From positions 8,867 to 27,528 of the forward strand of contig CALRFB010000003.1 of NCBI GenBank assembly GCA_943356455.1: a stretch of 18,662 nt of DNA, given 5' to 3'. The notes under the pieces were generated by a model, which saw only the letters and a program-made list of their open reading frames with translations, was not told the DNA's origin and ran no database searches. Shown in pieces: positions 1-5,499 of this stretch. Numbering within the stretch: the stretch's first letter is position 1; each line of letters starts with the position of its first letter. This stretch comes from Candidatus Nomurabacteria bacterium (GTDB lineage Bacteria > Patescibacteriota > Minisyncoccia > Phycocordibacterales > UBA9973). The position numbers were made by a program, and so were the translations under genes.

Positions 1-336
1 GCTCTCGGCGACAAGTTGCTGAAGTTCAGGATGAAAAACTTTGCAGTACGGACATTCGAGGTCAGTGTATTCAACAATCACAACTTTGGCATTTGGGTTT
101 CCGCACACGTGTTCACCTGTACGAAAATCTGGAATATTTGGTGTAGCTGTAGTCTCCCAAACTTTTTCACAAATAGTTGCATACGCTGACGAATCATCAG
201 AGCGAGATGTGAGGTCAGTCTGTTTTGTAACATCTCTTTTCGTTGGAGGTTTTGCAAATGTTATGATAATTCCTGCGACAATAAGTAAAACGACAAGTAA
301 TACCGCAATATTTGTTTTCTTTTGTGTTTCTTCCAT
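1..336 (-). CDS. DsbA-like thiol oxidoreductase, membrane-anchored (3' end cut by window)
   Basis: This is the first 112 residues of a protein that runs off the left edge. Residues 1-9 are charged, and residues 10-28 form one hydrophobic segment (signal anchor). A polar linker follows, then the start of a thioredoxin fold (KVVIVEYTDLECPYCKVFHP) with the redox motif C95-P-Y-C98. The 'EYTDLECPYC' context matches the DsbA/Thioredoxin_4 family, which forms or isomerises disulfides in exported proteins. The ATG at 334-336 is chosen because it begins the signal anchor and lies 6 nt after an extended -10 hexamer, implying a leaderless mRNA. It is divergent from the glycosyltransferase at 412. The helical insertion and the cis-proline loop are outside the window, so DsbA versus a DsbC/G-like subfamily cannot be decided. 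Confidence 0.85.
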   Translation of the reverse strand, partial: MEETQKKTNIAVLLVVLLIVAGIIITFAKPPTKRDVTKQTDLTSRSDDSSAYATICEKVWETTATPNIPDFRTGEHVCGNPNAKVVIVEYTDLECPYCKVFHPELQQLVAES

Positions 337-342
337 GCAAAA

Positions 343-351
343 AGTATACCA
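343..351 (-). promoter_or_regulatory. Extended -10 promoter of the DsbA-like gene
   Basis: On the minus strand the sequence reads TGGTATACT: a TGN extended -10 followed by TATACT. It lies exactly 6 nt before the ATG at 336. No good -35 hexamer is visible. The expected transcription start falls on or next to the start codon. Confidence 0.6.
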
Positions 352-373
352 CCCTGCCGTAGCGAGGCTCGTC

Positions 374-402
374 TTGAGCAAAACACCCTTATGTGGTATA
401 CT
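374..402 (+). promoter_or_regulatory. Promoter of the first glycosyltransferase gene
   Basis: TTGAGC (374-379) is followed by a 17-nt spacer and TATACT (397-402), with a TG extended -10 at 394-395. The start codon is at 412, so the predicted leader is only 2-3 nt. It shares the 75-bp intergenic region with the divergent DsbA-like promoter, and both carry TGGTATACT. Confidence 0.65.
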
Positions 403-411
403 ATTTTACAC

Positions 412-1653
412 ATGCCCATACAGGAAATCGTGTTTTACGGTCTTTCTTTTCTGTCGATTTACGTCCAAATTTTCCTCCTGATTACCTTTATTGAACGCCG
501 AAAAGAGATCAAATATCGCACTGGTCAACATATTGACCTCAAAGAATATCCGTCAGTGACGGTTGTTGTGCCTTGCTGGAATGAGGAAAAAACTATTGGC
601 GGTACAATCGAATCTTTGCTGGCACTCGATTATCCAAGTGACAAAGTAAACATTATTCTCGTAGATGATGGCTCGACGGACAATACCTGGAACGTTATGC
701 AGGGATATATCGGCAACCCGCAAATCACCGCATATCAGAAAGAAAATGGAGGCAAGCACACTGCCATGAATCTCGGTATTTCGAAAACAACTACGCCATT
801 TATCGGCTGTTTAGATGCCGATTCATTTGTCGATCATCAAGCCTTAAAACGTATTATGACGTATTTCGATGATACGGAAGTGATGGCAGTATCACCAGCT
901 ATCATCGTTACTAAACCAAAAAATGTTGTCCAGCGTATTCAAAAGATCGAATACCACTGGGGGATATATACAAAAAAAATGCTTGGTCTGAATGGCGCTA
1001 TCCATGTTGCACCTGGACCTTTTTCTATTATCCGCACAAGTGTATTTGCTAAAATCGGTAATTTCAAAAAAGCCCACAATACGGAAGACATGGAAATCGC
1101 ATATCGTATGCAGGCCAACCATATGAAAATAGAACATGCGAACGATGCATTCGTGTATACAGTTACTCCAAATACAGTAAAAAAATTGTATAAACAACGT
1201 TTGCGTTGGATTTATGGTTTTATACAAAATACCATAGACTATCGTCGTTTGTTATTTAAAAAAGAGTATGGCAATTTTGGGTACTTTACTTTACCATCGG
1301 GTGTCCTTTCTGTTGTGTCTGTTGTCTTTATTTTCTTTTTTACGATTTACAATATCGGTCACTTTATTGTTCAGCAAACTATTAAAATTTCTACAGTGGG
1401 TGTATCTCTCCCAACAGCTACACATATATTTGATCCTTTCTATATAAATACCAAGGCAATCACTATTGTTACACTAGTACTTTACGGCACAGTAATCCTG
1501 GCTATGCTTATCGGTAGTCGTATGGCAGAAGGTAAGCCCAAGTTTTCCTTCAGTTTTATCTGGTTCTTTATTATTTATAGCGTCATTGCTCCGTTTTGGT
1601 TGATGAAGGCGGTTTACAATACCGTATTTGCCAAAAAGACGGCATGGAGGTAA
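412..1653 (+). CDS. Processive membrane glycosyltransferase, family 2 (PgaC/IcaA or cellulose-synthase-like)
   Basis: This 413-residue enzyme probably polymerises a surface polysaccharide from a nucleotide sugar at the cytoplasmic membrane. The visible order is an N-terminal TM segment (about 8-27) and a GT2 domain opening with VTVVVPCWNEEKTI. Then come DDGSTD (85-90), DAD (135-137), the catalytic-base motif TED (224-226) and QRLRW (262-266), the Q-x-x-R-W signature of processive GT2 enzymes. C-terminal TM segments lie near 296-318, 350-367 and 380-402. This is the architecture of the N-acetylglucosaminyltransferases PgaC/IcaA and of hyaluronan or cellulose synthases; substrate cannot be told from sequence. 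The frame is open upstream to 322, but the ATG at 412 gives the normal N-terminus and sits next to a good promoter. The next gene begins 11 nt downstream and is probably co-transcribed. Confidence 0.9.
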   Translation: MPIQEIVFYGLSFLSIYVQIFLLITFIERRKEIKYRTGQHIDLKEYPSVTVVVPCWNEEKTIGGTIESLLALDYPSDKVNIILVDDGSTDNTWNVMQGYIGNPQITAYQKENGGKHTAMNLGISKTTTPFIGCLDADSFVDHQALKRIMTYFDDTEVMAVSPAIIVTKPKNVVQRIQKIEYHWGIYTKKMLGLNGAIHVAPGPFSIIRTSVFAKIGNFKKAHNTEDMEIAYRMQANHMKIEHANDAFVYTVTPNTVKKLYKQRLRWIYGFIQNTIDYRRLLFKKEYGNFGYFTLPSGVLSVVSVVFIFFFTIYNIGHFIVQQTIKISTVGVSLPTATHIFDPFYINTKAITIVTLVLYGTVILAMLIGSRMAEGKPKFSFSFIWFFIIYSVIAPFWLMKAVYNTVFAKKTAWR

Positions 1654-1664
1654 GGTAAGAGTCT

Positions 1665-2339
1665 ATGGATTGGAAAAAATACCTTATCGTCTTTATACTC
1701 ACTGCCGGCGTGTTCGGCTCGGCTTTGTATGTCTCAAATACTCTCAATGGTAAAAAACTCACGGAATTAAAGTCGATAGAAGACAAACTTTCTATCGATA
1801 TTTTATCGTCCGAAGTGCAGTACTCGCTCCTCGAAGAGCTTTCATGTAACCAGGTGACGACTTCTGTTCTTTCAGACGAGCTTTCCTCACTGGCTGATAA
1901 GATTACGTATTCAGAAGAAAATCTTGGGGCCAATAGCGACCAGATTTCACAGCTCAAACAATCATATTCATTGCTCGAAATTAAAGACTATTTATTGATG
2001 AAGAAAATCAGTGAGCGATGCAATAAAAAGAGTGTCTTTGTTTTGTATTTCTATTCCAATGAAGACGCCTGCCCTGATTGTGTAAAGCAAGGATACATTT
2101 TGACAGATTTGCGACAAGCATATCCAGAACTCAGAGTATACTCATTTGATTACAACCTCAATCTTTCTGCAGTCAAAGCGATGATTTCGATTTATAAAGT
2201 GCCGAGCGACTTACCAGGTCTCGTGATCAATGGCCAAGTATATTCAGGTTTACAAACGAGAGAGCAGATTGAATCCGTACTTAAACTCAAATTGCAAACA
2301 AAAACACCCACTGCCACAAAAACTAAAGTCCAGCAATAA
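1665..2339 (+). CDS. Membrane-anchored thioredoxin-like protein with CPDC motif
   Basis: This 224-residue protein has an N-terminal TM anchor (about 6-24), a polar and partly helical region (30-118), and a thioredoxin-like domain (about 122-212). The domain contains FYSNEDACPDC with C136 and C139 placed as a redox pair, then a V-P-S-D-L-P-G-L-V-I-N-G-Q-V-Y-S-G stretch typical of the cis-proline loop and last strand of the fold. The tail is rich in Thr and Lys. It is predicted to act outside the membrane as a thiol-disulfide protein. It follows the glycosyltransferase by 11 nt, and a second thiol oxidoreductase lies just across the shared promoter region. A GGAGG occurs at 1646-1650, but 14 nt before the ATG, further than a normal Shine-Dalgarno. 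No named family recognised beyond the fold. Confidence 0.75.
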   Translation: MDWKKYLIVFILTAGVFGSALYVSNTLNGKKLTELKSIEDKLSIDILSSEVQYSLLEELSCNQVTTSVLSDELSSLADKITYSEENLGANSDQISQLKQSYSLLEIKDYLLMKKISERCNKKSVFVLYFYSNEDACPDCVKQGYILTDLRQAYPELRVYSFDYNLNLSAVKAMISIYKVPSDLPGLVINGQVYSGLQTREQIESVLKLKLQTKTPTATKTKVQQ

Positions 2340-2374
2340 AAATCTAACGTAGTGTAAGTATTGAAGCAATAGAA

Positions 2375-2405
2375 AAAGCGCCCTCTGCGGGGCGCTTTCG
2401 TTTTA
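2375..2405. terminator. Bidirectional rho-independent terminator
   Basis: A perfect 9-bp stem AAAGCGCCC / GGGCGCTTT (2375-2383 with 2390-2398) is followed on the plus strand by TTTCGTTTT. Read on the minus strand it ends in GCGCTTTTTC. It can therefore serve both the thioredoxin-like gene and the convergent AlgH-family gene, whose stop codon lies at its edge. Confidence 0.85.
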
Positions 2406-2987
2406 ATTTTGCTTATGCTCAAGGTCGAGCTCGGCAGTTAAAGCTAACATTTTGTCTACATTTGCAATGCATTTCAACCATAGATCATCCCACGATTCTT
2501 CTGGGGAATTGAAAAGAACGGTGCGCATGGCGTGACTACCGGGAATGATAATCCACTTACCGCCAGCTATTTCTTCGCGCAAATCGAATTCATTCCAGAT
2601 ACATTGGCCTGCGAATAGTCGAATTATATTTCGGCTGTTTCTTTTCCGAGAATGCATTCCAATAAAGTCTGTATCTCCGCCGTAGTAAATACCATGTGAG
2701 ATATGGTGACTACATTTATGCAGTTCTTCTAACGTATGGATAAAATGCACTTCCCAGTCATGGTGTCCACCCCAATATATTGGAGTAGTGATCTCTCGGA
2801 AATCTGGAAATTGTTCACACGTAATAAGTTGGGTCGGCTTATTGATGATATGCCCATAGACTTTTAATGCATCAGAGCCAGTAATAAATATTACAGATCT
2901 TTTGAAAACAGGATCTATTGTTGTTTGAGGAGCGGCTATCATGTAGTAGCCAGGATCGGGGATCGCTCGATCAATTAGTTTTGCCAT
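2403..2987 (-). CDS. AlgH/YqgE family protein (UPF0301, DUF179)
   Basis: This 194-residue protein matches the AlgH/YqgE family along its whole length and has the usual size (about 185-200). The family hallmarks are an N-terminal G-Y-Y-M-I-A-A-P followed by D-P-V-F-K-R-S-V-I-F-I, then G-H-I-I-N-K-P, then Y-W-G-G-H. A histidine-containing T-L-E-E-L-H strand, G-I-Y-Y-G-G-D and a C-terminal L-F-A-G-Q-C-I-W-N-E-F-D-L-R-E-E-I region complete it, the last resembling the family's G-Y-A-G-W-x-P-G-Q-L-x-x-E-I segment. Members are soluble cytoplasmic proteins. AlgH was linked to alginate regulation in Pseudomonas, but its biochemical role is unsettled. The ATG at 2985-2987 gives the family N-terminus. 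It is a single-gene unit between the tRNA-Thr and a bidirectional terminator, driven by a near-consensus promoter overlapping a palindrome. Confidence 0.88.
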   Translation of the reverse strand: MAKLIDRAIPDPGYYMIAAPQTTIDPVFKRSVIFITGSDALKVYGHIINKPTQLITCEQFPDFREITTPIYWGGHHDWEVHFIHTLEELHKCSHHISHGIYYGGDTDFIGMHSRKRNSRNIIRLFAGQCIWNEFDLREEIAGGKWIIIPGSHAMRTVLFNSPEESWDDLWLKCIANVDKMLALTAELDLEHKQN

Positions 2988-3014
2988 AGATATGTAGTTT
3001 TATAGTTTTTTCCT

Positions 3015-3042
3015 ATTATATGACAATTTTAAAAATTGTCAA
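3015..3042 (-). promoter_or_regulatory. Near-consensus promoter with embedded palindromic operator for the AlgH-family gene
   Basis: On the minus strand TTGACA (3037-3042) and TATAAT (3015-3020) are separated by 16 nt. The spacer is almost filled by a perfect inverted repeat, TGACAATTT / AAATTGTCA, with a 3-nt centre (3021-3041). A protein bound there would block RNA polymerase. The predicted start near 3008 leaves a leader of about 20 nt without a Shine-Dalgarno. Confidence 0.75.
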
Positions 3043-3055
3043 AAAGGATACAGGA

Positions 3056-3127
3056 GCCGGAAGAGGGATTCGAACCCACGACCTTCACTTTACAAAAGTG
3101 TTGCTCTACCAACTGAGCTATTCCGGC
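3056..3127 (-). tRNA. tRNA-Thr (anticodon UGU)
   Basis: The cloverleaf is complete. The 7-bp acceptor stem is GCCGGAA / TTCCGGC, the D arm is GCTC-AGTTGGTA-GAGC, and the anticodon loop is TTTGTAA with anticodon TGT, reading ACA. The variable loop is AGGTC and the T arm is GTGGG-TTCGAAT-CCCTC. The discriminator base would be U (position 3055), and the following bases are CCU, so CCA is not encoded and must be added enzymatically. Two stem mismatches are visible: A27-A43 at the base of the anticodon stem and U50-U64 in the T stem. Its 5' end begins the tandem repeat block upstream. Confidence 0.95.
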
Positions 3128-3236
3128 GTGTTCGGAATAGTACTAGCTATGAGTCAAGCTCAACACCAATAGCTATTCCGGCGTGTTCGGAATAGTACTA
3201 GCTATGAGTCAAGCTCAACACCAATAGCTATTCCGG
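3116..3236. repeat. Exact 55-bp tandem duplication carrying the tRNA-Thr 5' end
   Basis: Two identical 55-bp units (3116-3170 and 3171-3225) are followed by the first 11 bp of a third (agctattccgg, 3226-3236). That 11-mer lies within the 5' portion of tRNA-Thr (acceptor and D-arm start). Each unit thus holds a truncated tRNA 5' end plus a promoter-like sequence. Within a unit GGAATAG and CTATTCC form an inverted pair. No spacer diversity exists, so this is not a CRISPR array. Confidence 0.9.
3137..3163 (-). promoter_or_regulatory. Probable tRNA-Thr promoter, duplicated at 3192-3218
   Basis: On the minus strand TTGAGC (3158-3163), a short 15-nt spacer and TACTAT (3137-3142) lie 9 nt before the tRNA 5' end. 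Initiation would fall 1-3 nt before the mature tRNA. The same elements recur 55 bp upstream because of the tandem duplication. The short spacer makes this moderate evidence. Confidence 0.45.
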
Positions 3237-3245
3237 ATTTGTATA

Positions 3246-3707
3246 CTACATTATTAAATCATCATCACGTATTTCTTTCACTGTTTTTGCTGCTCTGGGT
3301 TTGCGTATTTTGGGTTCTTCGCTCGTTATACGTTCACGCAACCTTTTCGTCTTTTCTTTATACTCGGTAATGGTAGCAAGGAAAAAGGAACTTGTCGATT
3401 TTTCCCCGATTACTGGCTGACCATAGAGCACGCTGTATGTTTTTGGGAAATGCTTTTTGAGCATAGTTCTCCATTCTTTTGCGATAAAAAGAAATCCTCG
3501 CGAAAACGTGAGCAAGATAATGTGAACACCTTCTTTACTAATTTCTTTTATAAAACTTCTGATGCGGTGTGGGTGAGGTGTTGCATCCAAGATGAAAGGC
3601 TTTGCTGGTGTGTGTGGTAGTCCACGAATGGCAATGGCTTTACGAATTACCATGACGAGCATAGCGACTATCGAAGCTATAAAGACAGTTAGAAGTAGTG
3701 AAAACAT
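3246..3707 (-). CDS. Hypothetical protein with N-terminal membrane anchor
   Basis: I do not recognise this 153-residue protein. It starts with one strongly hydrophobic segment (residues 2-21), then a basic region with a P-F-I-L-D-A-T-P-H-P-H-R motif. A hydrophobic strand and helix pattern around residues 58-80 (VHIILLTFSRGFLFIAKEW) follows. The C-terminal third is highly charged, rich in Lys, Arg and Glu, and ends in D-D-D-L-I-M. The cytoplasmic part looks soluble and basic. The gene starts 8 nt after the tsf stop, so it is likely the last gene of the rpsB-tsf unit. No Shine-Dalgarno is visible. The gene is probably real, given its position in the operon and codon use like its neighbours. Confidence 0.7.
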   Translation of the reverse strand: MFSLLLTVFIASIVAMLVMVIRKAIAIRGLPHTPAKPFILDATPHPHRIRSFIKEISKEGVHIILLTFSRGFLFIAKEWRTMLKKHFPKTYSVLYGQPVIGEKSTSSFFLATITEYKEKTKRLRERITSEEPKIRKPRAAKTVKEIRDDDLIM

Positions 3708-3715
3708 AGAGAGGT

Positions 3716-4495
3716 TTAGGCGAGTGAGAGTTGTGTGTACGAAACGATTTCAGCACCATGTTCCTTGAGAACTTGCGCAATCGTTTTAGAATCATCCTTA
3801 AAGAAAGGTTGATCCATGAGCGTGCGCTCTTTAAAGTAAGCATCTATTTTACCAGTGAGTATTTTTTCCTGAATATCTGCTGATTTCGATGTATCAACTT
3901 CTTTGGTTGCGATTTCTTTAACTTGAGCAACTGTTTCTGCTGGCACAGCATCACGAGTCATAAATTCAGGCTTCATGGCGGCAATGTGCATTGCCAAATC
4001 TTTTGCGAGAACATCGTCACCACCCTTTATTTCGGTGATGGTTCCGAGCTTGCCGTCGTGCACATAGAGACCAAGTGTATTTTCCGAAACTGTTTCTTTG
4101 ATACTACCGAGTTTGATATTTTCACCAATTTTCTGAATGATTGGAGCAATCATATCTGTAGCGGCAGATTCGGCAGCAGCAGCACCATCTGACCAAGCTT
4201 TTTCGAGAAGCGCTTTAGCAAGTGTGATGAAGTCATCGTTTTTAGCAACAAAATCTGTTTCGCAATTGAGTGTGAGTGCCACGATTTTATTGCCTTCTTT
4301 TTTAGCCACGATAAGACCAGCCTCAGCTGTGCGGTCGCCCTTTTTCGCTGCGGCAAGACCAGATTGCTTTTTGAGGATAGTGATAGCCATTTCCATGTCG
4401 CCAGCAGCTTCTTCAAGTGCTTTGCGACATTGCATAACTGAAATGCCAGTTCGGTCTCGTAATTCTTTGACTTGCTCTGTTGTAATTGTTGACAT
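3716..4495 (-). CDS. tsf: Elongation factor Ts
   Basis: EF-Ts exchanges GDP for GTP on EF-Tu during translation. The 259 residues open with the family N-terminus MSTITTEQVKELRDRTGISV, continuing M-Q-C-R-K-A-L-E-E-A-x-G-D-M-E-x-A (UBA-like domain). The core signature follows around residues 70-85, with N-C-E-T-D-F-V-A-K-N-D-D-F, the loop that inserts into EF-Tu. The C-terminal part contains M-H-I-A-A-M-K-P-E and ends in an S-Y-T-Q-L-S-L-A tail. The frame extends three codons to a TTG (4504), but the ATG at 4493-4495 matches the family start. The gene follows rpsB by 29 nt, the classic rpsB-tsf order. The intergenic sequence is T-rich on the coding strand with no Shine-Dalgarno. Confidence 0.96.
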   Translation of the reverse strand: MSTITTEQVKELRDRTGISVMQCRKALEEAAGDMEMAITILKKQSGLAAAKKGDRTAEAGLIVAKKEGNKIVALTLNCETDFVAKNDDFITLAKALLEKAWSDGAAAAESAATDMIAPIIQKIGENIKLGSIKETVSENTLGLYVHDGKLGTITEIKGGDDVLAKDLAMHIAAMKPEFMTRDAVPAETVAQVKEIATKEVDTSKSADIQEKILTGKIDAYFKERTLMDQPFFKDDSKTIAQVLKEHGAEIVSYTQLSLA

Positions 4496-4524
4496 AATGA
4501 ACAAAAAAATAGTTGCTAAAAAGA

Positions 4525-5226
4525 TTATGCTTGAGTGGTAATTGTACCACTCTTTACTCCGGCTTCGAGTTCTTCGATGATGTGAGTGATAGATGATCGT
4601 GAAGCGTCATTGCCCATAATAGGGAAGTTGATACCACGAATGTTGTTGTCGGTGTTGGTTATTGCGACGACAGGGATACGTGCCACACGAGCTTCTTTCA
4701 CTGCAATGTCTTCTTCTTTTGCATCAACGATAATCAATGCGTCTGGAAGTTTGGTCATACCAACAAGTCCAGAAAAAAGTTTATTCATCTTGCCGATTTC
4801 AGTATCGATGAGTAGACGTTCTTTTTTAGTGTACATATCGAGTTCACCACGCTCCTTTTTGCCTTTGAGATCTTCGAGTTTGTGAGTACGCTTTTTGATT
4901 TCACCCCAGTTGGTGAGAATACCCCCAACCCAACGTTCGACGATGTATGGCATACCGAGAGTAGACGCTACACGCTCTATGACAGCACGAGCTTCTGGCT
5001 TGGTGCCGACAAAAAGAATGTTGCCGCCTTTTGCTGCAATACTTGCAACAAACTCCTTGGCAGTTTTGATCTGCTCAGCGGTGTGTTCAACGTTAATAAT
5101 ATCCGTGCCGGCTTTTGTAGCCAGGATGTAGTCTTTCACCGATGGGTGTCGGCGAGTACGGTTGTAGCCGTAGTGGGCACCTGTTGAGAAAAGTTTCTCG
5201 ATGCCTGGTTCGATGTGCGAATCCAT
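4525..5226 (-). CDS. rpsB: 30S ribosomal protein S2
   Basis: This 233-residue protein is a full-length S2, which binds the head-body junction of the small subunit and recruits S1 where S1 is present. Recognisable blocks are G-A-H-Y-G-Y-N-R-T-R-R-H-P near residue 17 and I-I-N-V-E-H-T near 43. The G-G-N-I-L-F-V-G-T-K segment is near 67, followed by E-R-W-V-G-G-I-L-T-N-W and, towards the end, L-P-D-A-L-I-I-V-D and P-V-V-A-I-T-N-T-D. The ATG at 5224-5226 gives the family N-terminus. It heads the rpsB-tsf unit and, unlike many genes here, has a leader of over 100 nt with strong inverted repeats. Confidence 0.97.
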   Translation of the reverse strand: MDSHIEPGIEKLFSTGAHYGYNRTRRHPSVKDYILATKAGTDIINVEHTAEQIKTAKEFVASIAAKGGNILFVGTKPEARAVIERVASTLGMPYIVERWVGGILTNWGEIKKRTHKLEDLKGKKERGELDMYTKKERLLIDTEIGKMNKLFSGLVGMTKLPDALIIVDAKEEDIAVKEARVARIPVVAITNTDNNIRGINFPIMGNDASRSSITHIIEELEAGVKSGTITTQA

Positions 5227-5345
5227 ATATTGATTTAACAGGCGGTTCTTGGGGCCGAGACAGCAGTCTCGGGCTTGACCCTAGTGGTCCGCCTTGCTTC
5301 CTAATAAAACTTAATAAAAAGTTAAAACCCCGACGGGTCTCGGGG
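5227..5345 (-). promoter_or_regulatory. Structured leader of rpsB, candidate ribosomal-protein autoregulatory RNA
   Basis: Read on the minus strand, the leader can form an outer stem AGGCGG / CCGCCT (5289-5294 with 5240-5245). It encloses a 7-bp hairpin CCGAGAC-TGCT-GTCTCGG (5255-5272) and a shorter GACC / GGTC hairpin (5277-5289, sharing one base with the outer stem). Further upstream a 6-bp stem CCCCGA / TCGGGG (5328-5345) is followed by TTTTAACTTTTT. The first arm of that stem repeats the CCGAGAC of the inner hairpin, so alternative pairing is possible. S2 leaders are autoregulated in other bacteria; this one is only a candidate. Confidence 0.5.
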
Positions 5346-5347
5346 AG

Positions 5348-5376
5348 ACTATAGCAAAAAGTCGACTTTTTCGCAA
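5348..5376 (-). promoter_or_regulatory. Probable rpsB-tsf promoter
   Basis: On the minus strand TTGCGA (5371-5376), a 17-nt spacer and TATAGT (5348-5353). The predicted start is near 5341, about 115 nt before the rpsB ATG. TTGCGA is the same -35 proposed for the GH26-like gene. If this start is right, the CCCCGA / TCGGGG stem would be transcribed only in part. Confidence 0.45.
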
Positions 5377-5386
5377 GCTGTCAAAA

Positions 5387-5498
5387 TTGACATATCTGTA
5401 AAAAATGATAGTATAAGTATGCGCTCTTACTAAGTTTTTTATAAGACAAAAGTACCCTCCAAACAGGAAGGGGCTCTTTTGCTTTTTGTAGATGTCTC
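5387..5498 (+). promoter_or_regulatory. Promoter and leader of the second glycosyltransferase
   Basis: TTGACA (5387-5392) forms a small palindrome with TGTCAA (5379-5384) and is followed after 16 nt by TAGTAT (5409-5414). The leader of about 80 nt holds a 4-codon ATG...TAA (5419-5433). An imperfect hairpin between about 5450 and 5477 (ACCCTCC / GGAAGGGG) then runs into CTCTTTTGCTTTTTG, which looks terminator-like. The remainder of the 5227-5499 gap is the divergent rpsB leader and promoter. Confidence 0.4.
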
Positions 5499-5499
5499 A

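Noticed and set aside
322..411. Upstream extension of the first glycosyltransferase
   Set aside because: The 30 extra residues lack family similarity, and the stretch holds both promoters; the ATG at 412 fits the -10 and the TM start.
41..481. 146-residue plus-strand open frame at the left edge
   Set aside because: It lies opposite the DsbA-like gene, whose CPYC motif and signal anchor are clear, and runs into the glycosyltransferase start in another frame.
3116..3236. Direct repeats next to a tRNA as a CRISPR array or an integration (att) site
   Set aside because: The units are exact head-to-tail copies without variable spacers, and no cas gene, integrase or foreign DNA lies between the copies.
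4137..4541. 134-residue plus-strand open frame opposite tsf
   Set aside because: The tsf protein is unmistakable on the other strand; this frame is Ser/Ala-rich with no recognisable motif.
5328..5345. CCCCGA / TCGGGG stem with T-tract as a terminator of an upstream minus-strand gene
   Set aside because: No minus-strand gene lies to its right; the next gene there is on the plus strand. It is treated as part of the rpsB leader, although the proposed transcription start may cut it.
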